Positions 49,921 to 58,426 of a stretch of 64,000 nucleotides of DNA are shown here, in pieces (position 1 is the stretch's first letter; every line of letters starts with the position of its first letter). Source of the DNA: Bacillus_CJ salitolerans. Its GTDB lineage: Bacteria; Bacillota; Bacilli; Bacillales; SA4. The stretch is taken from contig NZ_JBHUEM010000020.1 in NCBI RefSeq assembly GCF_042680805.1, positions 62,001 to 126,000 on the forward strand, in the 5' to 3' direction. The notes beneath the pieces were generated by a model. The model saw nothing but the letters and a program-made list of their open reading frames with translations. It was not told the origin of the DNA and ran no database searches. Made by a program: the position numbers and the translations under genes.

Positions 49921-50856
49921 ATGATACATACTAATAAAAAATATTTACCATATATTCAATTTAACAAAGAAGAATGGGCGAGTCTTCGCTTTAATACACC
50001 CTTAACTCTTACTCAATCTGATTTAGAAGAATTAGTTGGATTGAATGAGAAAATTTCGATAAAAGAAGTTTCTGAGATTTACTTACCTCTAACGCGCCTT
50101 ATCAATTTGAACGTGATTGCTTCCCAACAATTACATTCTGTCACCGATACATTTTTAGGTGCCAATACAAGAAAAGTACCGTATATTATTGGAATTGCCG
50201 GAAGTGTGGCAGTAGGGAAAAGTACGACAGCGAGGATTATTCAAGCACTATTATCGAGATGGCCCAATCACCCTAAAGTTGATTTAGTGACGACAGATGG
50301 TTTTCTTTTTCCTAACTTGGTGCTAAAAGAGAAAGGCTTGATGGAAAGAAAGGGGTTTCCAGAGAGCTATAATATTAAAAGACTCATCAATTTTTTAGCC
50401 AAAATAAAATCTGGTGAAATGAAGGTTACTGCTCCAATCTACTCACATCTCATTTATGACATCGTTCCTGATGAATTTTTGGAAATAAATCAGCCAGATA
50501 TCGTCATCGTTGAAGGCATAAATGTTTTACAAACCCCTCAAAATACAAATGTTTTCGTTTCTGATTTCTTTGATTTATCTATATATGTTGATGCAAGCGA
50601 AAGCAATATAACGAACTGGTATGTTGAGAGGTTTAAGCTTTTAAGAAATACTGCTTTTAGTAATCCTGAATCTTTCTTTAAAAGGTATGCTAGCTTATCT
50701 GATCAGGAAGCGGAAAAAACGGCACTTCATATATGGAGAAAAATAAATAAAGTTAATCTCGATCAAAATATAAAACCAACTATGAATCGGGCAGATATTA
50801 TCTTACAGAAAGATGTGAACCATTCGATTTCTTCCATTAGATTAAAAAGAAAATAA
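49921..50856 (+). CDS. coaA: Type I pantothenate kinase
   Basis: The 311-residue kinase phosphorylates pantothenate, the first and controlled step of coenzyme A synthesis. The P-loop GSVAVGKS is at residues 94-101, DLVTTDGFLFPN follows, and the CoaA signature KGFPESYN and YSHLIYD is present. VEGINVLQ is the Walker B-like strand. The length and sequence agree with bacterial CoaA. The ribosome binding site (AAAGGAT) is modest. The yeeI gene follows after 111 bases. Confidence 0.93.
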   Translation: MIHTNKKYLPYIQFNKEEWASLRFNTPLTLTQSDLEELVGLNEKISIKEVSEIYLPLTRLINLNVIASQQLHSVTDTFLGANTRKVPYIIGIAGSVAVGKSTTARIIQALLSRWPNHPKVDLVTTDGFLFPNLVLKEKGLMERKGFPESYNIKRLINFLAKIKSGEMKVTAPIYSHLIYDIVPDEFLEINQPDIVIVEGINVLQTPQNTNVFVSDFFDLSIYVDASESNITNWYVERFKLLRNTAFSNPESFFKRYASLSDQEAEKTALHIWRKINKVNLDQNIKPTMNRADIILQKDVNHSISSIRLKRK

Positions 50857-50967
50857 CTGTAGATAGAGGAGACATCATTGCTATTAACAATTATGCCAAT
50901 TCATGTATAATAATAGAGGAAATAAATTTATCAAAATGTGATTTAAACTTGAAAGAGAGTGGAAATT

Positions 50968-51687
50968 ATGGGGCGTAAATGGAACAACATTAAAGAAAAA
51001 AAAGCACAAAAAGATAAAAATACAAGTCGTATATATGCCAAATTTGGACGCGTTATTTATGTTGCTGCAAAACAAGGTGAACCCGATCCTGAATTAAATG
51101 TAAACTTAAAAGTTGTCCTTGAAAGAGCAAAAACTTATAACGTACCGAGAACAATTATTGACCGTGCCATTGAAAAAGCAAAAGGTAGCGCAGAAGAAAA
51201 TTATGACGAGCTTCGATACGAGGGCTTTGGTCCTAACGGATCAATGATTATCGTGGATGCTTTAACAAACAACGTAAACCGTACGGCAGCTGAAGTTCGA
51301 TCTGCTTTTAATAAAAATGGTGGGAATATGGGTGTTAGTGGATCTGTCGCGTATATGTTTGACGCTACCGCCGTTATTGGTATGGAAGGAAAAACAGCTG
51401 ACGAAGTACTTGAAATATTAATGGAAGCAGATGTGGATGTACGAGACATTATGGAGGAAGAGGATTCAGTAATCGTATATGCAGAGCCAGATCAGTTCCA
51501 CGCAGTCCAACATGCACTTAAGGAAGCGGGAATAACTGAATTTACGGTTGCTGAGCTTACGATGCTAGCACAAAGCGACGTTACTCTACCTGAAGAAGGA
51601 CAAGCACAATTTGAAAAATTAATGGATGCACTTGAAGATTTAGAAGACGTTCAGCAAGTATATCATAATGTTGATGAAGGCGAATAA
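50968..51687 (+). CDS. yeeI: YebC/PmpR-family protein YeeI
   Basis: The 239-residue protein has the YebC-family N-terminus MGRKWNNIKEKKAQKDKNTS, which is the version found in B. subtilis YeeI, followed by RYEGFGPNGSMIIVDALTNN and the acidic C-terminal part. YebC proteins were described as transcription regulators, and more recent work links them to translation of difficult proline-rich stretches; both views concern the family, not this gene. ATG 50968 follows GAGAGTGG; an in-frame GTG at 50959 lies inside that site. Confidence 0.9.
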   Translation: MGRKWNNIKEKKAQKDKNTSRIYAKFGRVIYVAAKQGEPDPELNVNLKVVLERAKTYNVPRTIIDRAIEKAKGSAEENYDELRYEGFGPNGSMIIVDALTNNVNRTAAEVRSAFNKNGGNMGVSGSVAYMFDATAVIGMEGKTADEVLEILMEADVDVRDIMEEEDSVIVYAEPDQFHAVQHALKEAGITEFTVAELTMLAQSDVTLPEEGQAQFEKLMDALEDLEDVQQVYHNVDEGE

Positions 51688-51733
51688 ATAGAAAATAGGA
51701 TCTTTGTTTGAGACAAAGGTCTTATTTTCTATT
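51686..51733 (+). terminator. Intrinsic terminator after yeeI
   Basis: AATAGAAAATAGGATCTTTG pairs with the later CAAAGGTCTTATTTTCTATT over a short loop (about 20 bp with small mismatches). The 5' arm starts at the stop codon of yeeI. Confidence 0.75.
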
Positions 51734-51798
51734 TACTTTTACAATTACCGAAAAAAGTGTCATTTCTAAATGACAAATTGATCAGGGGAGCTGGTAGC

Positions 51799-52893
51799 AT
51801 GGCTGAAAAAAATTCTTTACTAGAAGTGTATAAGCAAACAAAAGGCCAACTAGTCGGTCATGGACCTCGAAATATTCAAATTTTGCAGGATGCTTTTCTT
51901 AACGTTGACTCAGGATTAGAAAGTGATATGTACGGAACTGGAAAGGTAATTGAAAACTTTCAAGCTAAGATGGCTCAGTATTTAGGTAAAGAGGATGCAG
52001 TGTTTTTTCCAAGTGGAACAATGGCTCAACAAATTGCTCTTAGAGTATGGTGTGATGATAGGGAGCTCCAAAGTGTTGCTTATCATCCATTAAGTCATCT
52101 TGAAATTCATGAAGAAGACGGACTCAAAAAACTTCATCATATTAAAACGATATTACTTGCAGACAAAAATAGGGTCATAGAATTAGATGATGTTAAAAGT
52201 TTACAAGAGGATATTGCATGTCTACTACTAGAACTACCACAACGTGAAATAGGTGGTCAATTACCAACATTCGAAACACTAAAAGCGATTTCTGAATATT
52301 GTCGTGAGAGAGGAATAAAACTGCATTTAGATGGAGCAAGGCTCTATGAAATTTTACCTTATTATAAGAAAACAGCAATAGAGGTTTGCGAGCTCTTTGA
52401 TAGTGTTTACGTCTCTTTCTATAAAGGTATAGGTGGGATAGCTGGAGCTATTCTTGCAGGCGAACATTCTTTTGTTAAAAACTCTAAGATTTGGAAAAGG
52501 CGATACGGTGGAGATTTAATTAGTCTATATCCTTACATTATTAGTGCGAATTATTATTTTGACGATAGAGTAAACAAAATGGAACGTTATTATGAAGATG
52601 CAAAGGAACTTGCAAGTTATTATAATAAATGCTACGGAATCACAACAGTACCGGATATTCCAATGTCAAACATGTTCCATGTTTATCTCAACTTTCCAAA
52701 AGAAAAAGTAGAAAAAGTTCTAATTAACATATATGAAGCAACAAATATTGGGTTAACTGGTCGAATAAATGAACTTGATGAGCAGTCATGTTATTTTGAA
52801 GTAAGTATTGGGGATCAGTATTCTACAATAAACAAAACTGAAATTGATACGGTATTTAGTCTTCTCAATAAACAATTAAAGGAAATTATTTAA
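51799..52893 (+). CDS. Threonine aldolase family PLP enzyme
   Basis: The 364-residue fold-type I PLP enzyme resembles low-specificity L-threonine aldolases and related beta-eliminating lyases. FFPSGTMAQQIAL binds the cofactor phosphate, LHLDGARLYE carries the Asp that contacts the PLP nitrogen, and the PLP lysine is in SFYKGIGGIAGAIL near residue 215. It probably splits L-(allo)threonine to glycine and acetaldehyde. ATG 51799 is chosen because CAGGGGAG lies 10 bases upstream; an in-frame codon at 51757 has no ribosome binding site. Confidence 0.87.
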   Translation: MAEKNSLLEVYKQTKGQLVGHGPRNIQILQDAFLNVDSGLESDMYGTGKVIENFQAKMAQYLGKEDAVFFPSGTMAQQIALRVWCDDRELQSVAYHPLSHLEIHEEDGLKKLHHIKTILLADKNRVIELDDVKSLQEDIACLLLELPQREIGGQLPTFETLKAISEYCRERGIKLHLDGARLYEILPYYKKTAIEVCELFDSVYVSFYKGIGGIAGAILAGEHSFVKNSKIWKRRYGGDLISLYPYIISANYYFDDRVNKMERYYEDAKELASYYNKCYGITTVPDIPMSNMFHVYLNFPKEKVEKVLINIYEATNIGLTGRINELDEQSCYFEVSIGDQYSTINKTEIDTVFSLLNKQLKEII

Positions 52894-52940
52894 TTATTTG
52901 TAAGGGGCTGTTTAATACAGTTCCTTCTTTTCATTTCAAA

Positions 52941-53162
52941 TTAAATTAAACCTCTTTGTTTGAAAATCGTCTCATGACCACATTTAGAGCAATAGTGAGC
53001 ATCTCTTTTATTATTTGCCCCACAGTGATGCTTACTCTTTCCTCTTTTAGTATCAGCACAATAATTCATTAATGGAGCGCCACATTTAATGCAATATTTA
53101 TCTTTATCATCTGCAACATGTGAGCATCGAACACATTTTATTTTTTCTTTTTCGTCTACCAT
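52941..53162 (-). CDS. Double zinc-ribbon protein
   Basis: The 73-residue product has four CxxC or CxxxC knuckles: CVRC, CIKC, CSKC and a mixed C/H cluster with CADTKRGKSKHHCG between them. It should bind two or more zinc ions. No enzymatic domain is attached. The start is ATG 53162 because TTAGGTGAT lies 6 bases upstream on the minus strand; an in-frame GTG at 53171 is inside that site. It sits downstream of the spore-coat genes, with 27 bases between, so it may share their transcript. Confidence 0.75.
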   Translation of the reverse strand: MVDEKEKIKCVRCSHVADDKDKYCIKCGAPLMNYCADTKRGKSKHHCGANNKRDAHYCSKCGHETIFKQRGLI

Positions 53163-53189
53163 ATTTATCACCTAATTGTTAAATATTCG

Positions 53190-53669
53190 TTACATCCCAT
53201 TGATCGTAACTTTACGATTATGAACAGGAGCGTCCACTAGATCATCATCATAAATGATTCCATTATTTTGGGGAGCAATGGATTCACCAACAAATATACT
53301 ATTGCCGATATTCTCTTTTTCTTTTGATGACCACCCTGGTTGGTTATTTTCGCCAACAGAAATTGTAGCGTTTGTATTCACTGCAGTAGCCTTTATTCCA
53401 GCAAAGGCAATATCTGATTCCGTTTGGCTTGAAACAGATTTATTAACTAACACACTGTTATCTTCCATTGGAGAATCAATAATATCATCATCAGAGACGA
53501 AAGAAAAAGTATTTTTTACTTCTGCTTGGTCACCTATTCTACCAAGTCCTAGATTATTCTTCAATTGTGAACTCCATCCATTTGCGATATTTAGCTGAGA
53601 AATAAAAATACCTGATGACGTATCAATGTTTTTTACATTGATATCACCAAATTGAATATGAGCTTTCAT
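53190..53669 (-). CDS. Double-domain GerPA/GerPF-like spore protein (YdgB-like)
   Basis: The 159-residue protein repeats a GerP-type unit: the first half (residues 1-80) carries FISQLNIANGWSS and DDIIDSPM, and the second half carries TISVGENNQPGWSSKEKEN and DDDLVDAP. GerPA/GerPF proteins help nutrient germinants pass through the spore coat. B. subtilis YdgB is a smaller paralogue beside ydgA and cotP, so this one may be a fusion or internal duplication. AAGGGGGATG precedes the ATG. It lies 12 bases after the YdgA-like gene. Confidence 0.75.
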   Translation of the reverse strand: MKAHIQFGDINVKNIDTSSGIFISQLNIANGWSSQLKNNLGLGRIGDQAEVKNTFSFVSDDDIIDSPMEDNSVLVNKSVSSQTESDIAFAGIKATAVNTNATISVGENNQPGWSSKEKENIGNSIFVGESIAPQNNGIIYDDDLVDAPVHNRKVTINGM

Positions 53670-53681
53670 TATACATCCCCC

Positions 53682-53927
53682 TTACAGCTGTTGATTTTGT
53701 GTGGACGGAGTAAAATCGTTATCACTTACAGGCATATCAACCACATCATTGTCATTAATGTTTGCGACATTAAATGGCGATAAGGAATTTCCATAGTATT
53801 GACCATTTCCGTTATTGCTTTTAGTTTGTGTGTCCCAGCCGGGCTGTGAATTTTCACCAACAGAAATTGTTGTATTTTGATTTTGAGAATTTACGATAAT
53901 CGAGACAAAGTTAATCGATATAGCCAT
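53682..53927 (-). CDS. GerPF/GerPA-like spore protein (YdgA-like)
   Basis: The 81-residue product contains VGENSQPGWDTQTKSNNG and NDNDVVDMPV, the same signature as GerPF and YdgA. It should be located in the spore coat. It lies between the CotP-like and the double-domain gene, in the order cotP-ydgA-ydgB known from B. subtilis. Upstream, CATAATATA on the minus strand matches the sigma-K -10 pattern, without a clear -35. GGTGG precedes the ATG. Confidence 0.78.
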   Translation of the reverse strand: MAISINFVSIIVNSQNQNTTISVGENSQPGWDTQTKSNNGNGQYYGNSLSPFNVANINDNDVVDMPVSDNDFTPSTQNQQL

Positions 53928-54034
53928 ATTAAAACCACCCTGAAATTGATAGTACTATATTATGATTAAGACCGTAAAAATGACATGGATAATGGCCAAA
54001 TTATGTCCATTATTTTGATTGCGTCAGTAATGAA

Positions 54035-54499
54035 TCAGATATTTAGATCAATCTCAGTCAGTTGTAGATCATTCGCTTTTTGTAATTTGATTTGTAATAT
54101 CCCATCTCTGTATTGCAACTTCGCACCTTTTTGTTTTACAACTGCTGGAAGTAAGACTTGATGCTGATCCCCGACTTCAGGTACATTCTTTAATGTTAAT
54201 TGATTCGAGTTGTATATAATTTTTCCACCCAGTAAGTCTTCTTTTTCGTCTATATAAAAATGAACATATATTTCTTCATGTGCTTCAAATATTTTGGTTA
54301 GAATCTCTTTATTATTTGATGAAGTTGTTTTATTTTCTTTTTGGGGGGGCTGGTGTTTATAATTAGTTGGACGATCAGTTGAAAATGGAAAATGATCAGC
54401 CATCACATTATTGACGAATCCCTCTATATCTTGTGGCTTCATGTTTACAAGCTGTTTAATATAGTCCTTATAATTTTCTTGATTACCCCAAGGGAACAT
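54035..54499 (-). CDS. Hsp20-fold spore coat protein (CotP/GerT-like)
   Basis: The 154-residue protein has a helical N-terminal third (KDYIKQLVNMKPQDIEGFV) and a C-terminal alpha-crystallin-like domain (IFEAHEEIYVHFYIDEKEDL, VLLPAVVKQKGAKLQYRDGILQIKL in which the last strand is typical). Hsp20-like coat proteins include CotP and GerT in Bacillus. Because ydgA- and ydgB-like genes follow, CotP is the better match, but GerT cannot be excluded. A sigma-K-like promoter lies upstream, so it is probably made in the mother cell late in sporulation. GAAGGGAG precedes ATG 54499. Confidence 0.72.
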   Translation of the reverse strand: MFPWGNQENYKDYIKQLVNMKPQDIEGFVNNVMADHFPFSTDRPTNYKHQPPQKENKTTSSNNKEILTKIFEAHEEIYVHFYIDEKEDLLGGKIIYNSNQLTLKNVPEVGDQHQVLLPAVVKQKGAKLQYRDGILQIKLQKANDLQLTEIDLNI

Positions 54500-54551
54500 A
54501 GTTAAGAACTCCCTTCAAATGAATTACAATTACGATTAGGTTTTTGCATAG

Positions 54552-54578
54552 TAGTATATGTAAATGTTTAGGGATTGT
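54552..54578 (-). promoter_or_regulatory. Sigma-K-type promoter of the coat gene group
   Basis: On the minus strand, AC is followed by 16 bases and then CATATACTA, which matches the sigma-K pattern AC-N16-CATANNNTA. It lies 53 bases before the CotP-like start codon. Confidence 0.6.
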
Positions 54579-54750
54579 TGATTTCCTCCGAATTGTTATG
54601 TCGTTTAAGTAATGCAAAGGTAAATGTTTAGTACAGTACCAAAAGCTAACGTGAAGAAAAAAATGTATACAACTTAAAAGCATTACAAATGAATTAATGT
54701 TTAATGGGTGTAATCAGTCGAGATTTGTATTGAGAGTATGTTCGTCCTTT

Positions 54751-54975
54751 TTATGGAACTACATCACTCAAGTCTGCTTTTGAAGTAAAAACATCCTTTC
54801 CAATTGCAAGAAGGAATCTGTTATTGTCAATCTTTCTTTTTAGTATGGTGTCAATTGGGATCAAGTATATCTTGTAGTAGTTAGGATATTGTCTTATTGT
54901 TAGAAAATACCGATTCGATGGTGAATTTTTTAAAATGTCATGTTTAACTTTCCATAATAAAAAATATAGTAGCAT
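54751..54975 (-). CDS. Possible small conserved protein
   Basis: Seventy-four codons on the minus strand encode a mixed product with ILKNSPSNRYFLTIRQYPNY, YLIPIDTILKRKIDNN and a final DLSDVVP. The composition is protein-like, but no ribosome binding site precedes ATG 54975. The true start may lie elsewhere. The remainder of 54500-55164 shows no other gene. Confidence 0.4.
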   Translation of the reverse strand: MLLYFLLWKVKHDILKNSPSNRYFLTIRQYPNYYKIYLIPIDTILKRKIDNNRFLLAIGKDVFTSKADLSDVVP

Positions 54976-55164
54976 TGGAATTACGACTTTCTATAAAATG
55001 AGAGGAGAGTTTTTTTAAGATAATTAGAGCTAAAAGCGAAGAGCATGTTATTACGTGAAGAAAAACTCTTTATCCGAAAAGCGATTAGTAAGCATAATAG
55101 TATAAATGATGTTTGTACATATATGTTTTGAAATAAATTATAAAAGAGTTAGCGGGGATAAGAA

Positions 55165-56013
55165 TTGAGAGAATTTATTAAAGAAATATCTGATCATAGA
55201 TTTCATGGGTATGAATATGGAACAAATCTACGACCAACAGTCGTGTTGTTACATGGAATGACTAGTGATACAAACTCTTTTCATGGTTTAATAGAGTTTC
55301 TTAAGGACGATTTTCACATTCTTACGCTTGACCTACCAGGTCATGGTGAAACTCCACCGCTTCTAACGGAAAAGGATTATCATTTTTCTTCCTTAGCCGA
55401 AAAAATATACAGTGTAGTACAAGAATTTACTAGGTTACCTTTTTTTCTATTAGGTCATTCATGGGGAGCCGACCTGTCCTTACACTTAGCTGCATTATAC
55501 CCGGATAAAATTAAAGGAATGATTCTATTGGATGGAGGATATGTATTCCCTGAACATACCGATTTATCTTTGAAGCAGGCTTTAATAGGCTGGGATGAAT
55601 ATTATCATTCTACTGTCTTTGAATCTTGGGATCTTGTTAAAAAGTCATATCAGGAATATACAACCAAAATCTGGGATGAACGACTCGATCAAACTGTATC
55701 CTCCAATTTTATTAAAGCCGATGGTAAGTATCAATTAAGAGCAAACAAAGAAAGCTTGCTATCAACAATTAAAGCATTTTATTTTCAACCATGTTCAAGT
55801 ACTTTTCACCTAATTCATTGTCCAGTCTTACTTATACATGCTACCCTTCCTAAAAAGGATCCGTCAAGGGAAAGAGGGATTGAGGCAATTAGGAAAGGCA
55901 TTGGGCACATAAGAGTGGTGGGGATACCAAATACAAAACATAATCCTCATTGGGATGTACCTGAGCTTATAGCATCTGAAGTTATGAAGTGGAAATCAAG
56001 TCTATTTATATAG
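55165..56013 (+). CDS. Alpha/beta hydrolase
   Basis: The 282-residue protein has the alpha/beta hydrolase fold: oxyanion loop LLHGMTSDT, a DLPGHGE strand-turn, nucleophile Ser99 in GHSWGAD, and a C-terminal His in NTKHNPHW. It hydrolyses an ester, lactone or similar bond; the substrate is unknown. The start is TTG 55165 after AGCGGGGAT. It is a single gene; a GNAT gene follows after 108 bases. Confidence 0.86.
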   Translation: MREFIKEISDHRFHGYEYGTNLRPTVVLLHGMTSDTNSFHGLIEFLKDDFHILTLDLPGHGETPPLLTEKDYHFSSLAEKIYSVVQEFTRLPFFLLGHSWGADLSLHLAALYPDKIKGMILLDGGYVFPEHTDLSLKQALIGWDEYYHSTVFESWDLVKKSYQEYTTKIWDERLDQTVSSNFIKADGKYQLRANKESLLSTIKAFYFQPCSSTFHLIHCPVLLIHATLPKKDPSRERGIEAIRKGIGHIRVVGIPNTKHNPHWDVPELIASEVMKWKSSLFI

Positions 56014-56121
56014 TAAATGAATGATGTGGGTTAAACCATATAATAGTATGTCTAAATAACACCCTTCAATGGAGCATGAATATATTACATTATATGCCTA
56101 CGAAGAAGGGGGAAGTTGTAG

Positions 56122-56553
56122 ATGATCATTCGACTTGCAACTCCAAATGAAATTCCTATCATTAAAAGCTATGGAAAAAAAGTACAAGAGGAGGCGACAG
56201 TAGGATATTTAACACAGAACGATGAAATCCCAACTAAGGAAACATACTTTTGGGGGGAAAGTTATTATTTTGTTCTTGTCAATCATGATCACATTTGTGG
56301 TTGGGTTTTAGTGGGGGATACGTATCACCCATTTAAACAAGAGCCAACAGGCATGATCATTGAGTTATATGTCCTTCCAAACTATCGAAATTATGGCTTT
56401 GGACAACAATTAATGGCTGCAGCTCTTAAGCATTTTAAATATAAGGGGTATAAAACGGTACAATTAAATGTATTTGCAGGTAATCCTGCTAAGAAAATGT
56501 ATGAGAAATTAGGGTTTAGAGATGTATCAACAGCAATGGAAATTCACTTTTAA
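56122..56553 (+). CDS. GNAT family N-acetyltransferase
   Basis: The 143-residue protein has a full GNAT core: MIIELYVLPNYRNYGFGQQL with the acetyl-CoA loop RNYGFG, then QLNVFAGNPAKKMYEKLGF as the last helix and strand. It acetylates an amine; the acceptor is unknown. AAGGGGGAAG precedes the ATG. An intrinsic terminator overlaps the stop codon region. Confidence 0.87.
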   Translation: MIIRLATPNEIPIIKSYGKKVQEEATVGYLTQNDEIPTKETYFWGESYYFVLVNHDHICGWVLVGDTYHPFKQEPTGMIIELYVLPNYRNYGFGQQLMAAALKHFKYKGYKTVQLNVFAGNPAKKMYEKLGFRDVSTAMEIHF

Positions 56554-56583
56554 AGGCAGGAATATATATTTCCTGCCTTTTAT
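56552..56583 (+). terminator. Intrinsic terminator after the GNAT gene
   Basis: AAAGGCAGGA pairs with TCCTGCCTTT (56571-56580) and is followed by TATT. Confidence 0.8.
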
Positions 56584-56886
56584 TAATTCAATCTAATGAA
56601 CAACCATTACAACTCTAAGACGAAAAGAAAAGACAAAATCTACTAATAGTAGTAAGTATCTAACTTACATAGTTAACAAAATCTACATCGACAAAGTCAT
56701 CATAAAAGTTGGGAAAATTATAGTGTTTTGGATAATGGAGCGATATTATGTACTGAAATTTTCCCAATACAAAGTACATTTTCTCCGTGCTACGATGAGA
56801 ATGAAAATTCTGATTATCATATTTATCAGATTTTCAATCTACGTTAAATAGTAGATTACTAAAATTTAAAGAGGAGAGGATAATCT
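56584..56886. other. Upstream region of the subtilase gene with inverted repeats
   Basis: Three inverted repeats lie here: TTGGGAAAATT with AATTTTCCCAA (spaced about 37 bases, 56710-56770), GAAAATTCTGAT with ATCAGATTTTC (about 56803-56838), and ATCTAC with GTAGAT (about 56840-56855). None has a T run. They may be operator sites for the neighbouring peptide-responsive regulator or RNA structures in the 5' leader. I see no confident -35/-10 pair. Confidence 0.45.
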
Positions 56887-58137
56887 ATGAAATGTTTAAA
56901 AGGAGTAGGGTGTATTATGATGGCAATGATGCTACTTATACCGATGTACTCAATGGATGTAGGAGCATCCGCTGAAAAATCAGAAAAGTTAAGAGTACTA
57001 GTTCAGTCTGTTCATAAAAATGAATTAAAACAAGCAAAAAATAATTATGGCGTTAGATGGGAATTCGAAAAAGAAAGTTTTACGACTGACGTTACGGAAG
57101 CACAATTTAATGCATTACAAAAAAATAAAAATCTTACAGTTGAATTAGTTGAAGAAGTTACGTTAGATTCCAAACCAGGTTCTTCTACATCTAGTAGAGC
57201 AGTACCTAATGATCAGACACCATGGGGTATGGAAGCAATCTATAGCGATACTACGATTACTTCAACCACAGGTGGTAGTGGCATAAAGGTAGCAGTTCTA
57301 GATACTGGAGCGCATACAAGCCATGCAGATTTAGCCAATAATGTCGAGCAATGCCATGATTTTAGTCAAAGAAAATCGAATTTAGTTAAGAATACGTGCA
57401 GTGATAAAAATGGACACGGAACACATGTTGCTGGAACAGTTTTAGCAGACGGTGGCTCAGATGGTTTTGGGATTTATGGAGTAGCACCAGAGTCAAAATT
57501 ATGGGCATACAAAGTATTGAATGACCGAGGTTCAGGATATTCGGATGATATTGCGGCAGCAATTCGCTTTGCTGCAGATGAATCAACTCGTTTAGGGGTG
57601 AATGTTGTGATATCCATGTCCCTCGGTTCAAGTGCTAAGTCATCTCTAATTGCAGATGCTGTAAGTTATGCTTATAGTAAAGGAGTACTGGTCGTAGCAG
57701 CGGCTGGAAATAGCGGTCCTAATGCAGACACAATCGGCTATCCAGGTGCTCTAACAGATGCTGTTGCAGTTGCTGCATTAGAGAATGTTCAAGAAAATGG
57801 TTCATATCGAATTGCTGATTTCTCATCTCGTGGAAATCCAGATACGGATGGAGATTACCTAGTTGTAGAGAGAGATGTTGAAGTTTCAGCTCCTGGTCGA
57901 GCTATAGAATCAACTTGGTATGATGGAACGTATAATACGATCAGTGGAACATCAATGGCAACGCCTCATATATCTGGATTAGCTGCAAAGATTTGGGCAG
58001 AGAATCCAAGTTTAACAGCAGCACAATTGCGTACTGAACTTCAAAACCGAGCTAAACATAATGATATTTTAGGTGGATCAGGAGCAGGTCTGGGAGACGA
58101 TTATGCCTCAGGTTTTGGTTTCCCAACAGTGAGATAA
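56887..58137 (+). CDS. Secreted subtilisin-like serine protease (S8)
   Basis: The 416-residue preproprotein has a signal peptide (residues 1 to about 28, ending GASA), an inhibitor-type propeptide (about 30-100) and an S8 catalytic domain. The triad is Asp139 (VAVLDTGAH), His177 (GHGTHVAGT) and Ser356 (SGTSMATPH), and the oxyanion Asn is in AAGNSGPN. Two cysteines (EQCHDF and NTCSD) near the His may form a disulfide. It is secreted and probably degrades protein for nutrition. GAGGAGAGG precedes the ATG. A convergent regulator and peptide gene lie directly downstream. Confidence 0.93.
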   Translation: MKCLKGVGCIMMAMMLLIPMYSMDVGASAEKSEKLRVLVQSVHKNELKQAKNNYGVRWEFEKESFTTDVTEAQFNALQKNKNLTVELVEEVTLDSKPGSSTSSRAVPNDQTPWGMEAIYSDTTITSTTGGSGIKVAVLDTGAHTSHADLANNVEQCHDFSQRKSNLVKNTCSDKNGHGTHVAGTVLADGGSDGFGIYGVAPESKLWAYKVLNDRGSGYSDDIAAAIRFAADESTRLGVNVVISMSLGSSAKSSLIADAVSYAYSKGVLVVAAAGNSGPNADTIGYPGALTDAVAVAALENVQENGSYRIADFSSRGNPDTDGDYLVVERDVEVSAPGRAIESTWYDGTYNTISGTSMATPHISGLAAKIWAENPSLTAAQLRTELQNRAKHNDILGGSGAGLGDDYASGFGFPTVR

Positions 58138-58145
58138 ATAGATGG

Positions 58146-58186
58146 AAACAAAAACCTACTGGATTATTCCGGTAGGTTTTTGTTTT
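58146..58186. terminator. Two-way terminator between the protease and the peptide gene
   Basis: AAACAAAAACCTAC pairs with GTAGGTTTTTGTTT; T-rich on the plus strand and on the minus strand, so it can end both transcripts. Confidence 0.85.
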
Positions 58187-58269
58187 CAAGCAACTTATCA
58201 GGAAACGAAATGAAGAAACACAGGTCTCTACATCTTTTGCTCTCATACAAAAATGAAGATCTTAGAAGA

Positions 58270-58413
58270 TTAAAACGAGGTTGAACCTACTGGTGGATGA
58301 ATCGGATCCACTGATTCCACTTGATTAATTCCCTGTTCATCATAAGATAAGTTCGTGATATTCCCAAGTGTGATTAAACAAACAATAACTAATGCGAATT
58401 TAATTTTTTTCAT
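58270..58413 (-). CDS. Candidate signalling-peptide precursor (NprX/PapR-like)
   Basis: Forty-seven codons begin at ATG 58413, 13 bases after the stop of the HTH-TPR regulator and in the same direction. The N-terminus MKKIKFALVIVCLITLG is a Sec-type signal peptide; the rest is a short polar tail containing NLSYDEQGINQ and ending VDPIHPPVGSTSF. This is the build of RRNPP pheromone precursors: exported, cut outside, then taken back to bind the regulator. GAGGG lies 10 bases upstream. The mature peptide is unknown; it should lie within the final 10 to 15 residues. The C-terminus does not resemble SKPDIVG of NprX or the PapR heptapeptide. Confidence 0.7.
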   Translation of the reverse strand: MKKIKFALVIVCLITLGNITNLSYDEQGINQVESVDPIHPPVGSTSF

Positions 58414-58426
58414 ACTGCATGATCCC

